64,000 nt of DNA from G963664935 sp963664935. GTDB taxonomy: Bacteria > Pseudomonadota > Gammaproteobacteria > Methylococcales > G963664935. Positions 10,295 to 18,845 of the stretch are shown one piece after another. Where the stretch lies: the NCBI GenBank assembly GCA_963664935.2, contig CAXXSE010000007.1, positions 1,178,001-1,242,000 of the forward strand. The letters run 5' to 3'. A program made the position numbers and the translations under genes. Below the pieces are notes generated by a model that searched no databases, was not told the DNA's origin, and saw only the letters and a program-made list of their open reading frames with translations. Positions within the stretch are counted from its first letter, which is position 1. Every line of letters starts with the position of its first letter.

Positions 10295-10931
10295 TACGCT
10301 GGTTTACTGTGGGCTGAATCGATGTGGCTCATTCGACAAACTACAACGCAAATTTGCCGTCTGCTATGGCTTTGAAGCTATTCCCGAACTTGCGGCAAAA
10401 GCCGCAGAGCGTTACCAAAAGAGATCAGGCGTGCATATTGTCAATGCAGCGCTAACCGAATCAGATGGGCCCGTGAAGTTTAATGTGCATGATGATGACG
10501 CTGCATCGTCTATTGGCAAACTGGGAGATGAATATCGGGAAAAGACACGAAACGATATACAGGTAACACGGGAAATAGAGGTCCCTGGTATCAATCTGTT
10601 TAACTTTTTACAATCAAAAGGTGTGGAGCGAATAGATTTATACGTTTCTGATATTCAGGGACTGGATCTCGCTGTTCTCAAGACATTAAAGCCTTATCTG
10701 GACACCCGTCGCATAAAACGCATAATTTGCGAGACCGAGCGGGATGCTCATGCATTTGAGGCCTATGAAGGCGTTCCCACTAATCGTCAATCTGACTTTA
10801 TGGGCCTCCTTGACAAAAATTATGTGGTAGTGAAACGGCAACGAGTCTATGACCATTGGGTTTCCCAGGACATCACGTGGCGCCTTCGACTACCTCACTT
10901 ATGGAATTGGTATCGTGGACGATTCGTATAG
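10287..10931 (+). CDS. FkbM family methyltransferase
   Basis: A 214-residue protein with CYGFEAIPELA (SAM ribose-binding acidic loop), VNAALTESDG, and YVSDIQGLDLAVLKTL near residue 125, the diagnostic FkbM motif (D-x-Q/E-G-x-E/D). FkbM enzymes methylate hydroxyls on sugars and polyketides. It is shorter than many relatives because the usual N-terminal helical cap is missing. GTG 10284 immediately precedes ATG 10287; either start overlaps the upstream gene, so translation is coupled. Confidence 0.75.
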   Translation: MADTLVYCGLNRCGSFDKLQRKFAVCYGFEAIPELAAKAAERYQKRSGVHIVNAALTESDGPVKFNVHDDDAASSIGKLGDEYREKTRNDIQVTREIEVPGINLFNFLQSKGVERIDLYVSDIQGLDLAVLKTLKPYLDTRRIKRIICETERDAHAFEAYEGVPTNRQSDFMGLLDKNYVVVKRQRVYDHWVSQDITWRLRLPHLWNWYRGRFV

Positions 10932-10949
10932 AGACTAGACCGCTCGGCT

Positions 10950-13217
10950 ATGAACTCCCCAACAGAATTACTAGGCAGAGATGCGGTTAAGAATGCTGTT
11001 AATCCTCATTTACTGACTCTGCTAAAGATTGACAGCGAGCATGAGGCCGAGTGGGTAAGCCCTCGGTCTCTGGTAAATTTCGCACGCTTTGATGTCATGG
11101 CAAAGACCCATTATGTTCGCCTAGTTAGCCTGGGTCGCTCATCAGACTGGCCTGTTCATCTTTATCGCGAGCACTTACGGGTCTGGGGCGGGTTCAAAGA
11201 AGGTGATGGTTCGGGAAAGAATGATTTTGAGACCTATCTTTCTGGATTTAAATCACTCGTCGAATCAATGCGTAACAGCGGTTTTGATGTAAGTCGGGGT
11301 CTAGTACCGGTAGGACGGGGTGATGTGATAATCGATGGAGCACACCGACTCGGCGCAGCTCTTGCCTTGGATCGAAAAATAAGAGTCGTTAGATTTAATG
11401 TCGCCCCGACAGTTTATGACTTTGCCTATTTACGGCGACTAGGGTTGCCAGGGTATTGCTCTGATGTAATGGCGATGGAATTTGTCCGTCGTATCAAGGA
11501 TCTACGAATTTTGGTTGTATTCCCTGTGGCTAGGGGACATGAAGACAAAGTAGACAGTCTCCTGCAAGATTGCGGAGACATTTTTTATAAAAAGGATGTA
11601 CATTTTTCCAGATGTGGTCGGGGCAATTTGATACGTCTCCTGTACCAAGGCGAGGAGTGGTTAGGCGGCGGCGCGAGGGAATCTCCAGGACTGCGCCACC
11701 ATATTGAAAGTCGTTTTTCTACAACCAGGCCGGTAAAATTTGTTTTTCTGGATTGCTCTCATCCAGAAAAATTACGTCAAGTAAAAGAGTGCATTCGTGA
11801 TATCTATGGCATTGGCAATGACTCAGTTCATATTAATGACCAGCACGAGCAGGGGATTGAACTGGCCGAGGCGATTCTAAATGACAATGGTGTTCATTTT
11901 CTCAATCATTCTCAGTTTTCCAGTTTCGACAAGTTCAACGACTTACTTGAGCGGTTCAAGGTGTTGATCGCGTGTAGCCCGGAGATGAAAGAGAGAATAT
12001 GCCTTGACGGTAGCGCAGTGATGGCTGCGTATGGCGTAAGAGATGTAGCCGATATTGATTTTCTATTTGCAGGTGAGGTCTCTACTGCTCCAGCCACTAA
12101 TTTGATTGGATGTCACAATGACGAAGCCATGCATTACGCCTTGCCAATTGATGATCTCGTACTTGACCCACGAAACTATTTCTGGTGTCAGGGTATTAAG
12201 TTTCTGTCTCTCCCGCTATTGCGTGAAATGAAGGCGAGACGCGGAGAAACCAAAGATAAGCGTGACCTTGCAAGAATTGACCGAATCACAGGGGCAGGGT
12301 CATTTCAATCTCGTCTGTTGCACTTAAATGCACTGATCCCGGAGTTCGTTTACAGTATGCGACACAGATTCATACTAGCCCTCAAGCGTATGGTACCGCC
12401 TAACCTCAGACCGCTTGCCAAAAGAATATATGATTTGCCGATTACCTTGCGCGAAATGGCTGGACCCTATGAACGCACGCTGACTTATCGTGGATTTGAA
12501 GTGTTTTACTCGAAAGGCACTTCCCTGGTGAAGGGGATTTCCCGCGGCGAAATTTATGAGCACAAGCTGTCTGCCTGGGTTGCCGAAAAGTTGAAGCGGC
12601 TTCCAGAGGGAATTGTGGTCGATGTCGGCACAAATATTGGCCTTATCAGTCTCAATATAATACATGAATATCCGCAGCAGAAACTCTGGTGTTTTGAGCC
12701 TGGTCCTCATCAGGCAGAGCTTTTCCGCAAAACCGTGGTTGCAAATGACCTGAGCGATCAGATCGAGTTTTACCAACTGGCTTTGAGCGATCGTTCTGGA
12801 GTTGCGACTTTTCAAGTATACGAAGGACGCCATGCGTCAGGTGACGGTTTTATGGACACAAAACGCGCAGGACACACAACCCCGTGCGAGGTTAATACAG
12901 AAAAACTGGATAAACTTTGGGACAAAGCAGGAAAGCCGGATGTCAGATTGATCAAACTGGATACTGAAGGCGCGGAACTTTTAGTGTTAAAGGGGGCGGT
13001 GGATCTCTTGAAATCAAATGGGCCGGTTTTGGTATTTGAAATGGATCAACGAAATCTTAAACCCTATCCCTATGAAGCGGGCGACCTAATCGACTTTATC
13101 CAGGATCAAGGGTATACAGTTTTTGAACTCGGTGGTGCTCAAGTGTCTTTTGATGGCCTTGAGGCCGCAATGGAACGTACTAGTGATTTTGTGGCTTTCC
13201 CGAACCCTGGACATTAA
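10950..13217 (+). CDS. Three-part fusion: ParB-like domain, nucleotidyltransferase-like domain, FkbM methyltransferase
   Basis: A 755-residue protein. Residues 40-160 contain VIIDGAHRLGAALAL, resembling the ParB/sulfiredoxin-type catalytic strip (I-I-D-G-x-H-R). Residues 170-340 are an unassigned region with a glycine-rich GGGARESPGLRHH segment. Residues 350-460 contain CLDGSAVMAAYGVRDVADID, like a minimal nucleotidyltransferase (G-S and D-x-D). Residues 490-755 are a complete FkbM methyltransferase: VVDVGTNIGLISLN near 555 and LIKLDTEGAELLVLKGA near 667. The gene is intact while neighbours are broken. It follows the FkbM gene by 18 bp and precedes a glycosyltransferase by 5 bp, so it belongs to the same operon. 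Domain names are by eye. Confidence 0.65.
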   Translation: MNSPTELLGRDAVKNAVNPHLLTLLKIDSEHEAEWVSPRSLVNFARFDVMAKTHYVRLVSLGRSSDWPVHLYREHLRVWGGFKEGDGSGKNDFETYLSGFKSLVESMRNSGFDVSRGLVPVGRGDVIIDGAHRLGAALALDRKIRVVRFNVAPTVYDFAYLRRLGLPGYCSDVMAMEFVRRIKDLRILVVFPVARGHEDKVDSLLQDCGDIFYKKDVHFSRCGRGNLIRLLYQGEEWLGGGARESPGLRHHIESRFSTTRPVKFVFLDCSHPEKLRQVKECIRDIYGIGNDSVHINDQHEQGIELAEAILNDNGVHFLNHSQFSSFDKFNDLLERFKVLIACSPEMKERICLDGSAVMAAYGVRDVADIDFLFAGEVSTAPATNLIGCHNDEAMHYALPIDDLVLDPRNYFWCQGIKFLSLPLLREMKARRGETKDKRDLARIDRITGAGSFQSRLLHLNALIPEFVYSMRHRFILALKRMVPPNLRPLAKRIYDLPITLREMAGPYERTLTYRGFEVFYSKGTSLVKGISRGEIYEHKLSAWVAEKLKRLPEGIVVDVGTNIGLISLNIIHEYPQQKLWCFEPGPHQAELFRKTVVANDLSDQIEFYQLALSDRSGVATFQVYEGRHASGDGFMDTKRAGHTTPCEVNTEKLDKLWDKAGKPDVRLIKLDTEGAELLVLKGAVDLLKSNGPVLVFEMDQRNLKPYPYEAGDLIDFIQDQGYTVFELGGAQVSFDGLEAAMERTSDFVAFPNPGH

Positions 13218-13222
13218 CAGAA

Positions 13223-14029
13223 ATGATTTCAGTTGTTATTAATACCCTCAATGAGGAAGAGAACATTCGCGATTGCATTGTCAGCACTAAAGGATTTGCT
13301 GACGAAATTGTGGTATGTGACATGCGTAGCGATGACCGTACGGTAGAGCTGGCAAGGACAATGGGCGCGCGTGTCGTGTTGCATGACCGCGTTGGTTTTG
13401 TGGAACCTGCCCGCAGATTTGCGATTGCGAGTGCCTCCTATGAGTGGGTGTTGGTTTTGGACGCTTATGAACGGCTCACGCCGGTTCTCGCTGACAAACT
13501 GCGCGATTTGTCAGCCGATGAATCGGTGGATGTCGTGTCCTTCTGGAGTCTCTACTGGTACTTCGGCGGCTGGATACACCACGGTGGGTTTTTTAATGGA
13601 AATTGGCGCCGTTTTTTCAGGAAGAACGTTTATCTGGAAAGCTACAAAGAATCCGAAAAATCCGTTCATATGAATTTTGACGCATTGCGGGACCATCCGC
13701 GGACGCGATACCTGGAATCTGATTTTCATATTTTGCATTTGGCCTATCCCAGTATTGAAAAATATTGCTCCAAGACACTTGGCTTTTATGGTGCGCTGGA
13801 AGGTCGCCAGTATTTTGAGGCAGGGATCCAGCCATCGGTAGTCAAATTACTGTGGCAACCGGTGCGTGAGTTTCTCGTTCGTTTTTTGTTGCGTCAGGGA
13901 TTCCGGGACGGGATGCGTGGTTTCGTGCTTGCTGTCCTGTATTCCGGCTATCGTTTCAGCGTGTGGGCAAACTGCTGGTTTGCGAGTATAGAGAAACACT
14001 CATCCGGTGATGTTAGCGACCACTATTAA
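13223..14029 (+). CDS. Family 2 glycosyltransferase (WaaE/KdtX-like)
   Basis: A 268-residue GT-A enzyme starting MISVVINTLNEEENI, with VVCDMRSDDRTVELA. In place of the usual LDADER it reads VLDAYER, so the second aspartate of the metal-binding motif is tyrosine. The C-terminal half (GGWIHHGGFFNGNWRRFFRK) fits the WaaE-like subgroup that adds sugars to lipopolysaccharide core. It starts 5 bp after the fusion gene and its end overlaps the next methyltransferase by about 20 bp, so it sits inside one operon. The D-to-Y change may impair catalysis. Confidence 0.75.
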   Translation: MISVVINTLNEEENIRDCIVSTKGFADEIVVCDMRSDDRTVELARTMGARVVLHDRVGFVEPARRFAIASASYEWVLVLDAYERLTPVLADKLRDLSADESVDVVSFWSLYWYFGGWIHHGGFFNGNWRRFFRKNVYLESYKESEKSVHMNFDALRDHPRTRYLESDFHILHLAYPSIEKYCSKTLGFYGALEGRQYFEAGIQPSVVKLLWQPVREFLVRFLLRQGFRDGMRGFVLAVLYSGYRFSVWANCWFASIEKHSSGDVSDHY

Positions 14030-14969
14030 GAGGTATCTGGAGCCAATCAGGATGACACTGGGCGAAACAATCAGAAACTATCTGCGGATTGCCGCGACTG
14101 TAACCTGCAAGGATACTGAGGCGATACCAAAAGCAGCCAATGCCGGTAAGGTTGTTGGTGAAAATCCTTCGTGTCAGATTATGCATAACGGACTTAGGAT
14201 TGGCTGTGGTTCCTATCATGGCGAATGGATGACTCAAATTATCCACTGTCTGCGTGGACATCATGAGCCTCAGGAAGAAAAAGTCTTTCATGAAGTCCTC
14301 AAAGACATTCCAGCAGGCGCAGTAATGTTAGAACTTGGATGCTACTGGGCCTATTATTCACTTTGGTTCCATGCAGAAGTCGAAAATGCGAGAAATTATC
14401 TCATCGAGCCGAATGCGCACAAACTGGAGGCGGGAAAGGAAAATTTCCGTCTAAATGGTTTCGAGGGCCATTTTTACCGTGGATCGATAGGCGCAGTCAG
14501 CAAACCCGATTCAGATTTTGTTGATTGGGACGGTGCCCACTACAATATCGACCAGATTGCACTGGACGATTTTATTACTGACCAGGGCGTTGAGTTCCTG
14601 GATTTGTTACATTCGGACATTCAGGGTGCAGAACTTGATATGCTACAAGGGTTTCGTAAGGCGATAGTACAACAAAAAGTAGGGTACGCGCTTATTTCAA
14701 CGCATGGTTCAAACCATGAACCTGTTTTGAAATTTTTTCGAGATGCCGGGTACTTGATCATTGCAGCGCATACGGTTGAGGAAAGTTGCTCGGGAGATGG
14801 CCTGGTAGTTGCCCGCTCTCCAGATTACGGGAACATCGAACATGTTGAAATCAGTCTAAACCAATTCTCTGGTAGTGTAATCGGGCGGCTGCGGCTGTTA
14901 ATTGGGGGGTTGTTCGTTCCACGCCTACGTCTATTGCTGAAACTAGCGCGGAAGGTAGGGACCGAGTAG
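14010..14969 (+). CDS. FkbM family methyltransferase
   Basis: About 319 residues. MLELGCYWAYYSLWF is the SAM loop (residues 108-122), followed by YLIEPNAHKLEAGKENF, and the FkbM signature is HSDIQGAELDMLQGF near residue 210. A basic, hydrophobic C-terminal tail (RLRLLLKLARKV) may touch the membrane. GTG 14007 and ATG 14010 are adjacent start options; both overlap the upstream glycosyltransferase. It is the last plus-strand gene of the operon and faces a convergent minus-strand set. Confidence 0.75.
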   Translation: MLATTIKRYLEPIRMTLGETIRNYLRIAATVTCKDTEAIPKAANAGKVVGENPSCQIMHNGLRIGCGSYHGEWMTQIIHCLRGHHEPQEEKVFHEVLKDIPAGAVMLELGCYWAYYSLWFHAEVENARNYLIEPNAHKLEAGKENFRLNGFEGHFYRGSIGAVSKPDSDFVDWDGAHYNIDQIALDDFITDQGVEFLDLLHSDIQGAELDMLQGFRKAIVQQKVGYALISTHGSNHEPVLKFFRDAGYLIIAAHTVEESCSGDGLVVARSPDYGNIEHVEISLNQFSGSVIGRLRLLIGGLFVPRLRLLLKLARKVGTE

Positions 14970-15115
14970 ATGTCTATTGTCTCTTTCGAGACAGTCTGCT
15001 GCCAAGCAAACGAATAGGTAATCGTTCAGTTTTAGGGAAGTCATTTGACCTTCTCGACTCAGAATAGGGGAAAAACAAGCGCAGCTTATCTATTGCTTAT
15101 AATATTGGGAGCGAT

Positions 15116-16171
15116 TTAATCCTTGATATCAACGTCTAAGATACCAAACAACTGGTTCATAAAGGCGTCGCTATCTATCGTCCTTATTTCTGGCTCTGTC
15201 CGCGTCTCACTCAAAAAACGACGAACTGATCGCGCTATTGAAACGGAAGAATTTGGATCGAAAGTCTCCACCGGCACGACTACATCTCGCACATAATCGA
15301 GCTCACTTGCAATAATTGGCATTCCAAAAGACTGAGCTTCGAGCAGCGGAAGACCAAATGATTCACATAGAGACGGGTAAATAAACGCTGTACTATTTCG
15401 ATAAAGTTGGATTACCTTACTCTGGTTTCCAGGCGGTTTATTACTGATTTTTGTACCGAATCTTGCATTTATTTTCTCGGCCCGAGCTAATAGTTTTTTA
15501 CTGTATTTTTCGTTCAAACAAACACACAAAGTGGGATAGATATTTTGTTCGGCCAAAATTCTCCATGCATCAAATAACATTTGATGATTCTTATGCGGTT
15601 CGCCACTCGCCACATACAAAAAATCATATTCGTGCGACTTGAAAGGTTGGTCATTCTCCATATTAGCTTTGGCAATATCTGGAAAAAAAGACAATACTCG
15701 TGAATCCTTCTTTAGTTTTTCATAAAGAAGTCGTTTCATCGACGGAGTTTGAACGATTAGTTCATAGTAACGACTCAACAATTTCAAAACAGCAAACAAA
15801 ACCCGAAGCTTAATTCTTGGCAACAGATTAAATTTAGATGCTGCTACAGAATCAAGTATCAAACGGTTTTGTATAAATACAAAAACCTTTCCTTTTAAAC
15901 TAAAAAGAGGAGGGATATTTCCTAAACAAAGCACATAGTCTTCTGCCACTATGCTTGTGGCTAGGGCTCTTTCCGCATTAAGCCTCGATTTAAAAGTAGG
16001 CCTAATCCAAGAAACACAAAGCCGCTCAAGATAGTCTGTGAGCTGGCCATCTAACCTGCTATCAGCATATAATTTAACTGAATGGCGACCATAAATAACT
16101 GCTTCTATTATAGAAAATAGTAAAACCTTACCTCCACCCGTATTAACGTTAGGTGCATAGATAATTAGCAT
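15116..16171 (-). CDS. Family 4-type glycosyltransferase (GT-B)
   Basis: A 351-residue GT-B enzyme. The N-terminal half starts MLIIYAPNVNTGGGKVLL, has VLCLGNIPPLF and FVFIQNRLILD near residue 90. The C-terminal nucleotide-sugar domain has YVASGEPHKNHQMLFDAWR and PSLCESFGLPLLEAQSFG, the conserved E-x7-E region. The donor sugar is not predictable. Its start overlaps the end of the upstream methyltransferase by 7 bp, so it is the last gene of a minus-strand operon. A broken relative lies at 3697-3888. Confidence 0.85.
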   Translation of the reverse strand: MLIIYAPNVNTGGGKVLLFSIIEAVIYGRHSVKLYADSRLDGQLTDYLERLCVSWIRPTFKSRLNAERALATSIVAEDYVLCLGNIPPLFSLKGKVFVFIQNRLILDSVAASKFNLLPRIKLRVLFAVLKLLSRYYELIVQTPSMKRLLYEKLKKDSRVLSFFPDIAKANMENDQPFKSHEYDFLYVASGEPHKNHQMLFDAWRILAEQNIYPTLCVCLNEKYSKKLLARAEKINARFGTKISNKPPGNQSKVIQLYRNSTAFIYPSLCESFGLPLLEAQSFGMPIIASELDYVRDVVVPVETFDPNSSVSIARSVRRFLSETRTEPEIRTIDSDAFMNQLFGILDVDIKD

Positions 16172-16890
16172 AGCGATTTCGGCTTAGCCAGTACCATCAA
16201 TGTTTCCCCTCCAAGACAACGCGCGGCAAAGTCTTCGCCAAAAATGCGAAAAAATAGCCTAGGGAGGCGGCTTAGCCAGGTTTTAAAAGTGGAATGCGAA
16301 GAAACCATGTAGGCGTGAGTAAAGTGAGCTTCAATAACATCAAACCCTGCTTCTTGCAAAAGCTCCAATGCTAAACCCTTTGTGTAATAGTGAATATGCC
16401 CAACTTTGCGACGAACATATAACAGTGGCTGTTCTCGCAAGACAGTTAAAACGGAAAGATCCAATGGAAAATGCACAACAATATACTTTCCACTGAATTT
16501 AGCACTGACAAGGAACTGAAGTGGGTTAGGAACATGCTCAAGAACATCAAGCATCATTAGCACGTCATAATGTTTTGCATTGAGCTCAAAAAAATCTCCC
16601 AGAATAAAATCGATTTTCCTATTTTCATATTGTTTCCAAAACTTGCTTGCATGAGGCGCAATATCATATCCAGAAAGAGCGGTATCGTTATATACCTCTC
16701 TCAAAGATGCCAATATTTTTCCAGCACCACAACCTATCTCACAAAGCGACTGAGGAACAATTTTATTTTTGTATAAAATGGAAATAACCTGATTGGCTTT
16801 CCAGACGCTATCCTCCATATCCCACGTTGGATTATCCGTTAAATAATCAGAAGAAAGATAACGCTCACTAATTGAATCTGAATCATTCAT
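16165..16890 (-). CDS. Class I SAM-dependent methyltransferase
   Basis: A 241-residue protein of the Methyltransf_11/23 type. LCEIGCGAGKILASL is motif I, GYDIAPHASKF the acidic loop, and YDVLMMLDVLEHVPNPLQFL motif II/III. It has no membrane segment. Its ATG overlaps the stop of the upstream 75-residue gene (TAATG), and its own end overlaps the downstream glycosyltransferase, so all are translated as one unit. It probably methylates a glycan precursor (inference). Confidence 0.8.
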   Translation of the reverse strand: MNDSDSISERYLSSDYLTDNPTWDMEDSVWKANQVISILYKNKIVPQSLCEIGCGAGKILASLREVYNDTALSGYDIAPHASKFWKQYENRKIDFILGDFFELNAKHYDVLMMLDVLEHVPNPLQFLVSAKFSGKYIVVHFPLDLSVLTVLREQPLLYVRRKVGHIHYYTKGLALELLQEAGFDVIEAHFTHAYMVSSHSTFKTWLSRLPRLFFRIFGEDFAARCLGGETLMVLAKPKSLC

Positions 16891-17117
16891 TAGGGTGCCT
16901 CTGAGTTACCCAACGTAAAGACCACAAAGAACTGATAATTTGTTATTGCTAAGATGTAATTTTCAGGGATCGAGGTTTTTTTGATTTCTCGGTGCCTTTT
17001 CACCCAGGCAAGTGGTGCTACGTAATAGCCCTCCACCGCCTTGTCTATTTCCTCATCAATGTAGAAGTGGTCACTTCTTACCACAGGGGGATTTTTATCC
17101 ATCACATCTTGGGCCAC
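16890..17117 (-). CDS. Small hypothetical protein inside glycosylation operon
   Basis: 75 residues, not recognised. It has an acidic and aromatic N-terminal half (SDHFYIDEEIDKAVEG) and a hydrophobic C-terminal end (NYQFFVVFTLG). Its start overlaps the end of the glycosyltransferase by 23 bp and its stop overlaps the next ATG as TAATG, so it is well placed to be translated by coupling. It could be a fragment of a larger lost gene, but the exact overlaps on both sides speak for a functional frame. Confidence 0.55.
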   Translation of the reverse strand: MAQDVMDKNPPVVRSDHFYIDEEIDKAVEGYYVAPLAWVKRHREIKKTSIPENYILAITNYQFFVVFTLGNSEAP

Positions 17118-17868
17118 ACAGGCCTTTCAACAAAATGCGAAAATAGTGATAATAATAATAATAAGAGTTAACAAACCAATTAGAAGCGTGCCCATGTTTT
17201 CTATGGGCTTTTCTCCATTCATCGTAAACTTGGTGCTCCATTACTCTACTAAGCCCACCTTCACGCATACATGTAACTACACCATCATAATAACGAGCAT
17301 CTAATTGGTCGCCAGCACGCATAAACAGCTCATAATCCATAGCAAGTTTATAGCTTTCGTCAAAGTTACCGATTCGCTCAAAATAGACCCTATTCGTGAA
17401 TGCGGCAGGATATGGAATAGTATCTCTTTTTTTAAACTCACCCCACGAGAATTCTCCCCCATAAGGTACTTCAATCGCTTTAGGGACCATGGTTCGACTC
17501 ACTCTAACCATTTGTCCATATATGACATCAGCATCAATATTAGCTTGAATAAACTCAGCGATATCAACCAATATCGAGGGTGAGGCAAGATAGTCATCAG
17601 CATTCAAGAACATAATCCATTGCCCCCTAGATTGCGCCATACCTAAGTTAAAAGCATGACCGATGCCCCTATCTGGCTTACTATGCCAATAGGTTAACTT
17701 ATGCTGATAATAATTTATGATTTCGACTGTTTTATCTATTGACCCACCATCAATAACTATGTACTCAAAATCATCAAGGCTTTGAGATATGACACTTTCG
17801 ATACATTGCCCTATATATCTATCTACGTTATAAGAACAAGTAATAATAGAGATTAATGGGGCATTCAC
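17095..17868 (-). CDS. Family 2 glycosyltransferase
   Basis: 257 residues, GT-A fold: ISIITCSYNVDRYIGQCIES, VIDGGSIDKTVEII, the GIGHAFNLGM helix, and the metal-binding FLNADDYL near residue 94. The acceptor region has AMDYELFMRAG. A TAA/ATA-rich run at 17150-17165 encodes a row of tyrosines (SYYYYYHY) near the C-terminus. First gene of the minus-strand operon 17868-15116. Confidence 0.85.
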   Translation of the reverse strand: MNAPLISIITCSYNVDRYIGQCIESVISQSLDDFEYIVIDGGSIDKTVEIINYYQHKLTYWHSKPDRGIGHAFNLGMAQSRGQWIMFLNADDYLASPSILVDIAEFIQANIDADVIYGQMVRVSRTMVPKAIEVPYGGEFSWGEFKKRDTIPYPAAFTNRVYFERIGNFDESYKLAMDYELFMRAGDQLDARYYDGVVTCMREGGLSRVMEHQVYDEWRKAHRKHGHASNWFVNSYYYYYHYFRILLKGLCGPRCDG

Positions 17869-17961
17869 AGGAGATTCGCCTAATTACCTTGGGCTTAGTA
17901 CTCAAAGAGTCCGGAAAATACAGCGCAAAAGTGATAGCTTTCCGGGTTAACTAATGCCTCG

Positions 17962-18084
17962 CTATACTTCGAAGTCTTCATCCGAAACGAGGCCTTCACG
18001 CGGCTGATTTTGGATAATCCGAATCGCTTCCGTTGTTGCTTCGATTTCCATTTGAGCCCGACAATCGGTAGCCATCGACTCCAT
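17962..18084 (-). CDS. Possible 40-residue acidic ORF downstream of AbiEi remnant
   Basis: ATG at 18084 opens a 40-codon frame reading MESMATDCRAQMEIE, then REGLVSDEDFEV and a stop. The composition (acidic, helical, no stops on reading through) looks like a small antitoxin-like or accessory protein, but I do not recognise a family. It lies on the same strand as the decayed AbiEi gene, separated by about 60 bp. It could also be the end of a truncated gene. Confidence 0.25.
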   Translation of the reverse strand: MESMATDCRAQMEIEATTEAIRIIQNQPREGLVSDEDFEV

Positions 18085-18141
18085 ATGCGAAGTTAGCAGG
18101 CAATGGTTCAGTTCTGTTAGTTTACCAGCGTAGTGCTCTGT

Positions 18142-18485
18142 TTAAAATACGTCAATTGCCGCGCCGGACAAATAGCCTTGTTTCAATTCGCTACGCACCG
18201 CCTCCGGAATCCAGCCATGAAAACTTAGCGCCGATTCGGCGGAAACATAACCACCTGGCACAATACGCTGCGTCAGAGCAAAGGGGTGAGCAGGCTTAGT
18301 ACGATATTCATTCGATAACAGATACAACCCACGCCGTGCCTGAAGTAATTCATCCGTCTTAAGCGCACGATTAACCTGGCCATAACGACGAGCATTACTG
18401 CCCCCAGCAAGCGCTCCAATTGCCGGGCGGATAAAATACGGTTTGCATCGCCAGATTTAATAATGAGTTCAGTTAGCGGTGTCAT
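18142..18485 (-). pseudogene. AbiEi-type antitoxin/regulator, frameshifted and C-terminally truncated
   Basis: From ATG 18485 the N-terminal helix-turn-helix reads MTPLTELIIKSG, ILSARQLERLLG. A G5 run (minus strand, near 18396) then loses frame. Adding one G restores GSNARRYGQVNRALKTDELL, followed by GLYLLSNEYRTKPAHPFALT and YVSAESALSFHGWIPEAV, the conserved core of AbiEi-like antitoxins. The usual C-terminal half is missing and replaced by about 17 unrelated codons. No AbiEii toxin gene is adjacent. An imperfect inverted repeat just upstream (18495-18529) fits the autoregulation known for this family. Confidence 0.6.
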
Positions 18486-18494
18486 ATCATTAAT

Positions 18495-18529
18495 TTACAG
18501 TAACTTCCATATATTGTAAGTTTCTGTAA
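18495..18529 (-). promoter_or_regulatory. Inverted repeat, probable AbiEi operator
   Basis: TTACAGTAACTT (18495-18506) and AAGTTTCTGTAA (18518-18529) are inverted copies with one mismatch, spaced by 11 bp, ending 9 bp upstream of the AbiEi start codon. AbiEi-type antitoxins are known to bind inverted repeats in their own promoters; assignment here is by position and symmetry. Confidence 0.5.
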
Positions 18530-18845
18530 TTAAGTGACGATCATTTTATTGGGAAACCTAAGGTCTGACCTCCCGAGCTCAAGCATTTTGATCCGACACC
18601 AAAAACCTGAAAATTTTAAGCGAGAAAAGTGGCGCAAGGCTATTCAAACCAAGCACGATATCACTCTTTTCTCCATCCCTCCAAAATCCCCACTCCTCTT
18701 TCTTTTGACGATTCGAAGCTACTTGAAAGATCAATTGACGGCAAAAGTCTTTACTCGGACAGGAACCCAAACAGCAATTCATCAAATGTGAAGCCGTATG
18801 CTGTATACAGTAGGCGGGCACCGACAATCGTAACGACCCGACTAC
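18530..18845 (+). other. Non-coding stretch upstream of the AbiEi remnant
   Basis: About 315 bp between the AbiEi operator and the end of the aminotransferase gene. Open frames exist on both strands but show no family features. I see nothing specific. Confidence 0.4.

Noticed and set aside
17150..17165. CRISPR-like or microsatellite repeat
   Set aside because: It is a short TAA/ATA run that encodes tyrosines inside a glycosyltransferase; no spacers or longer repeats.
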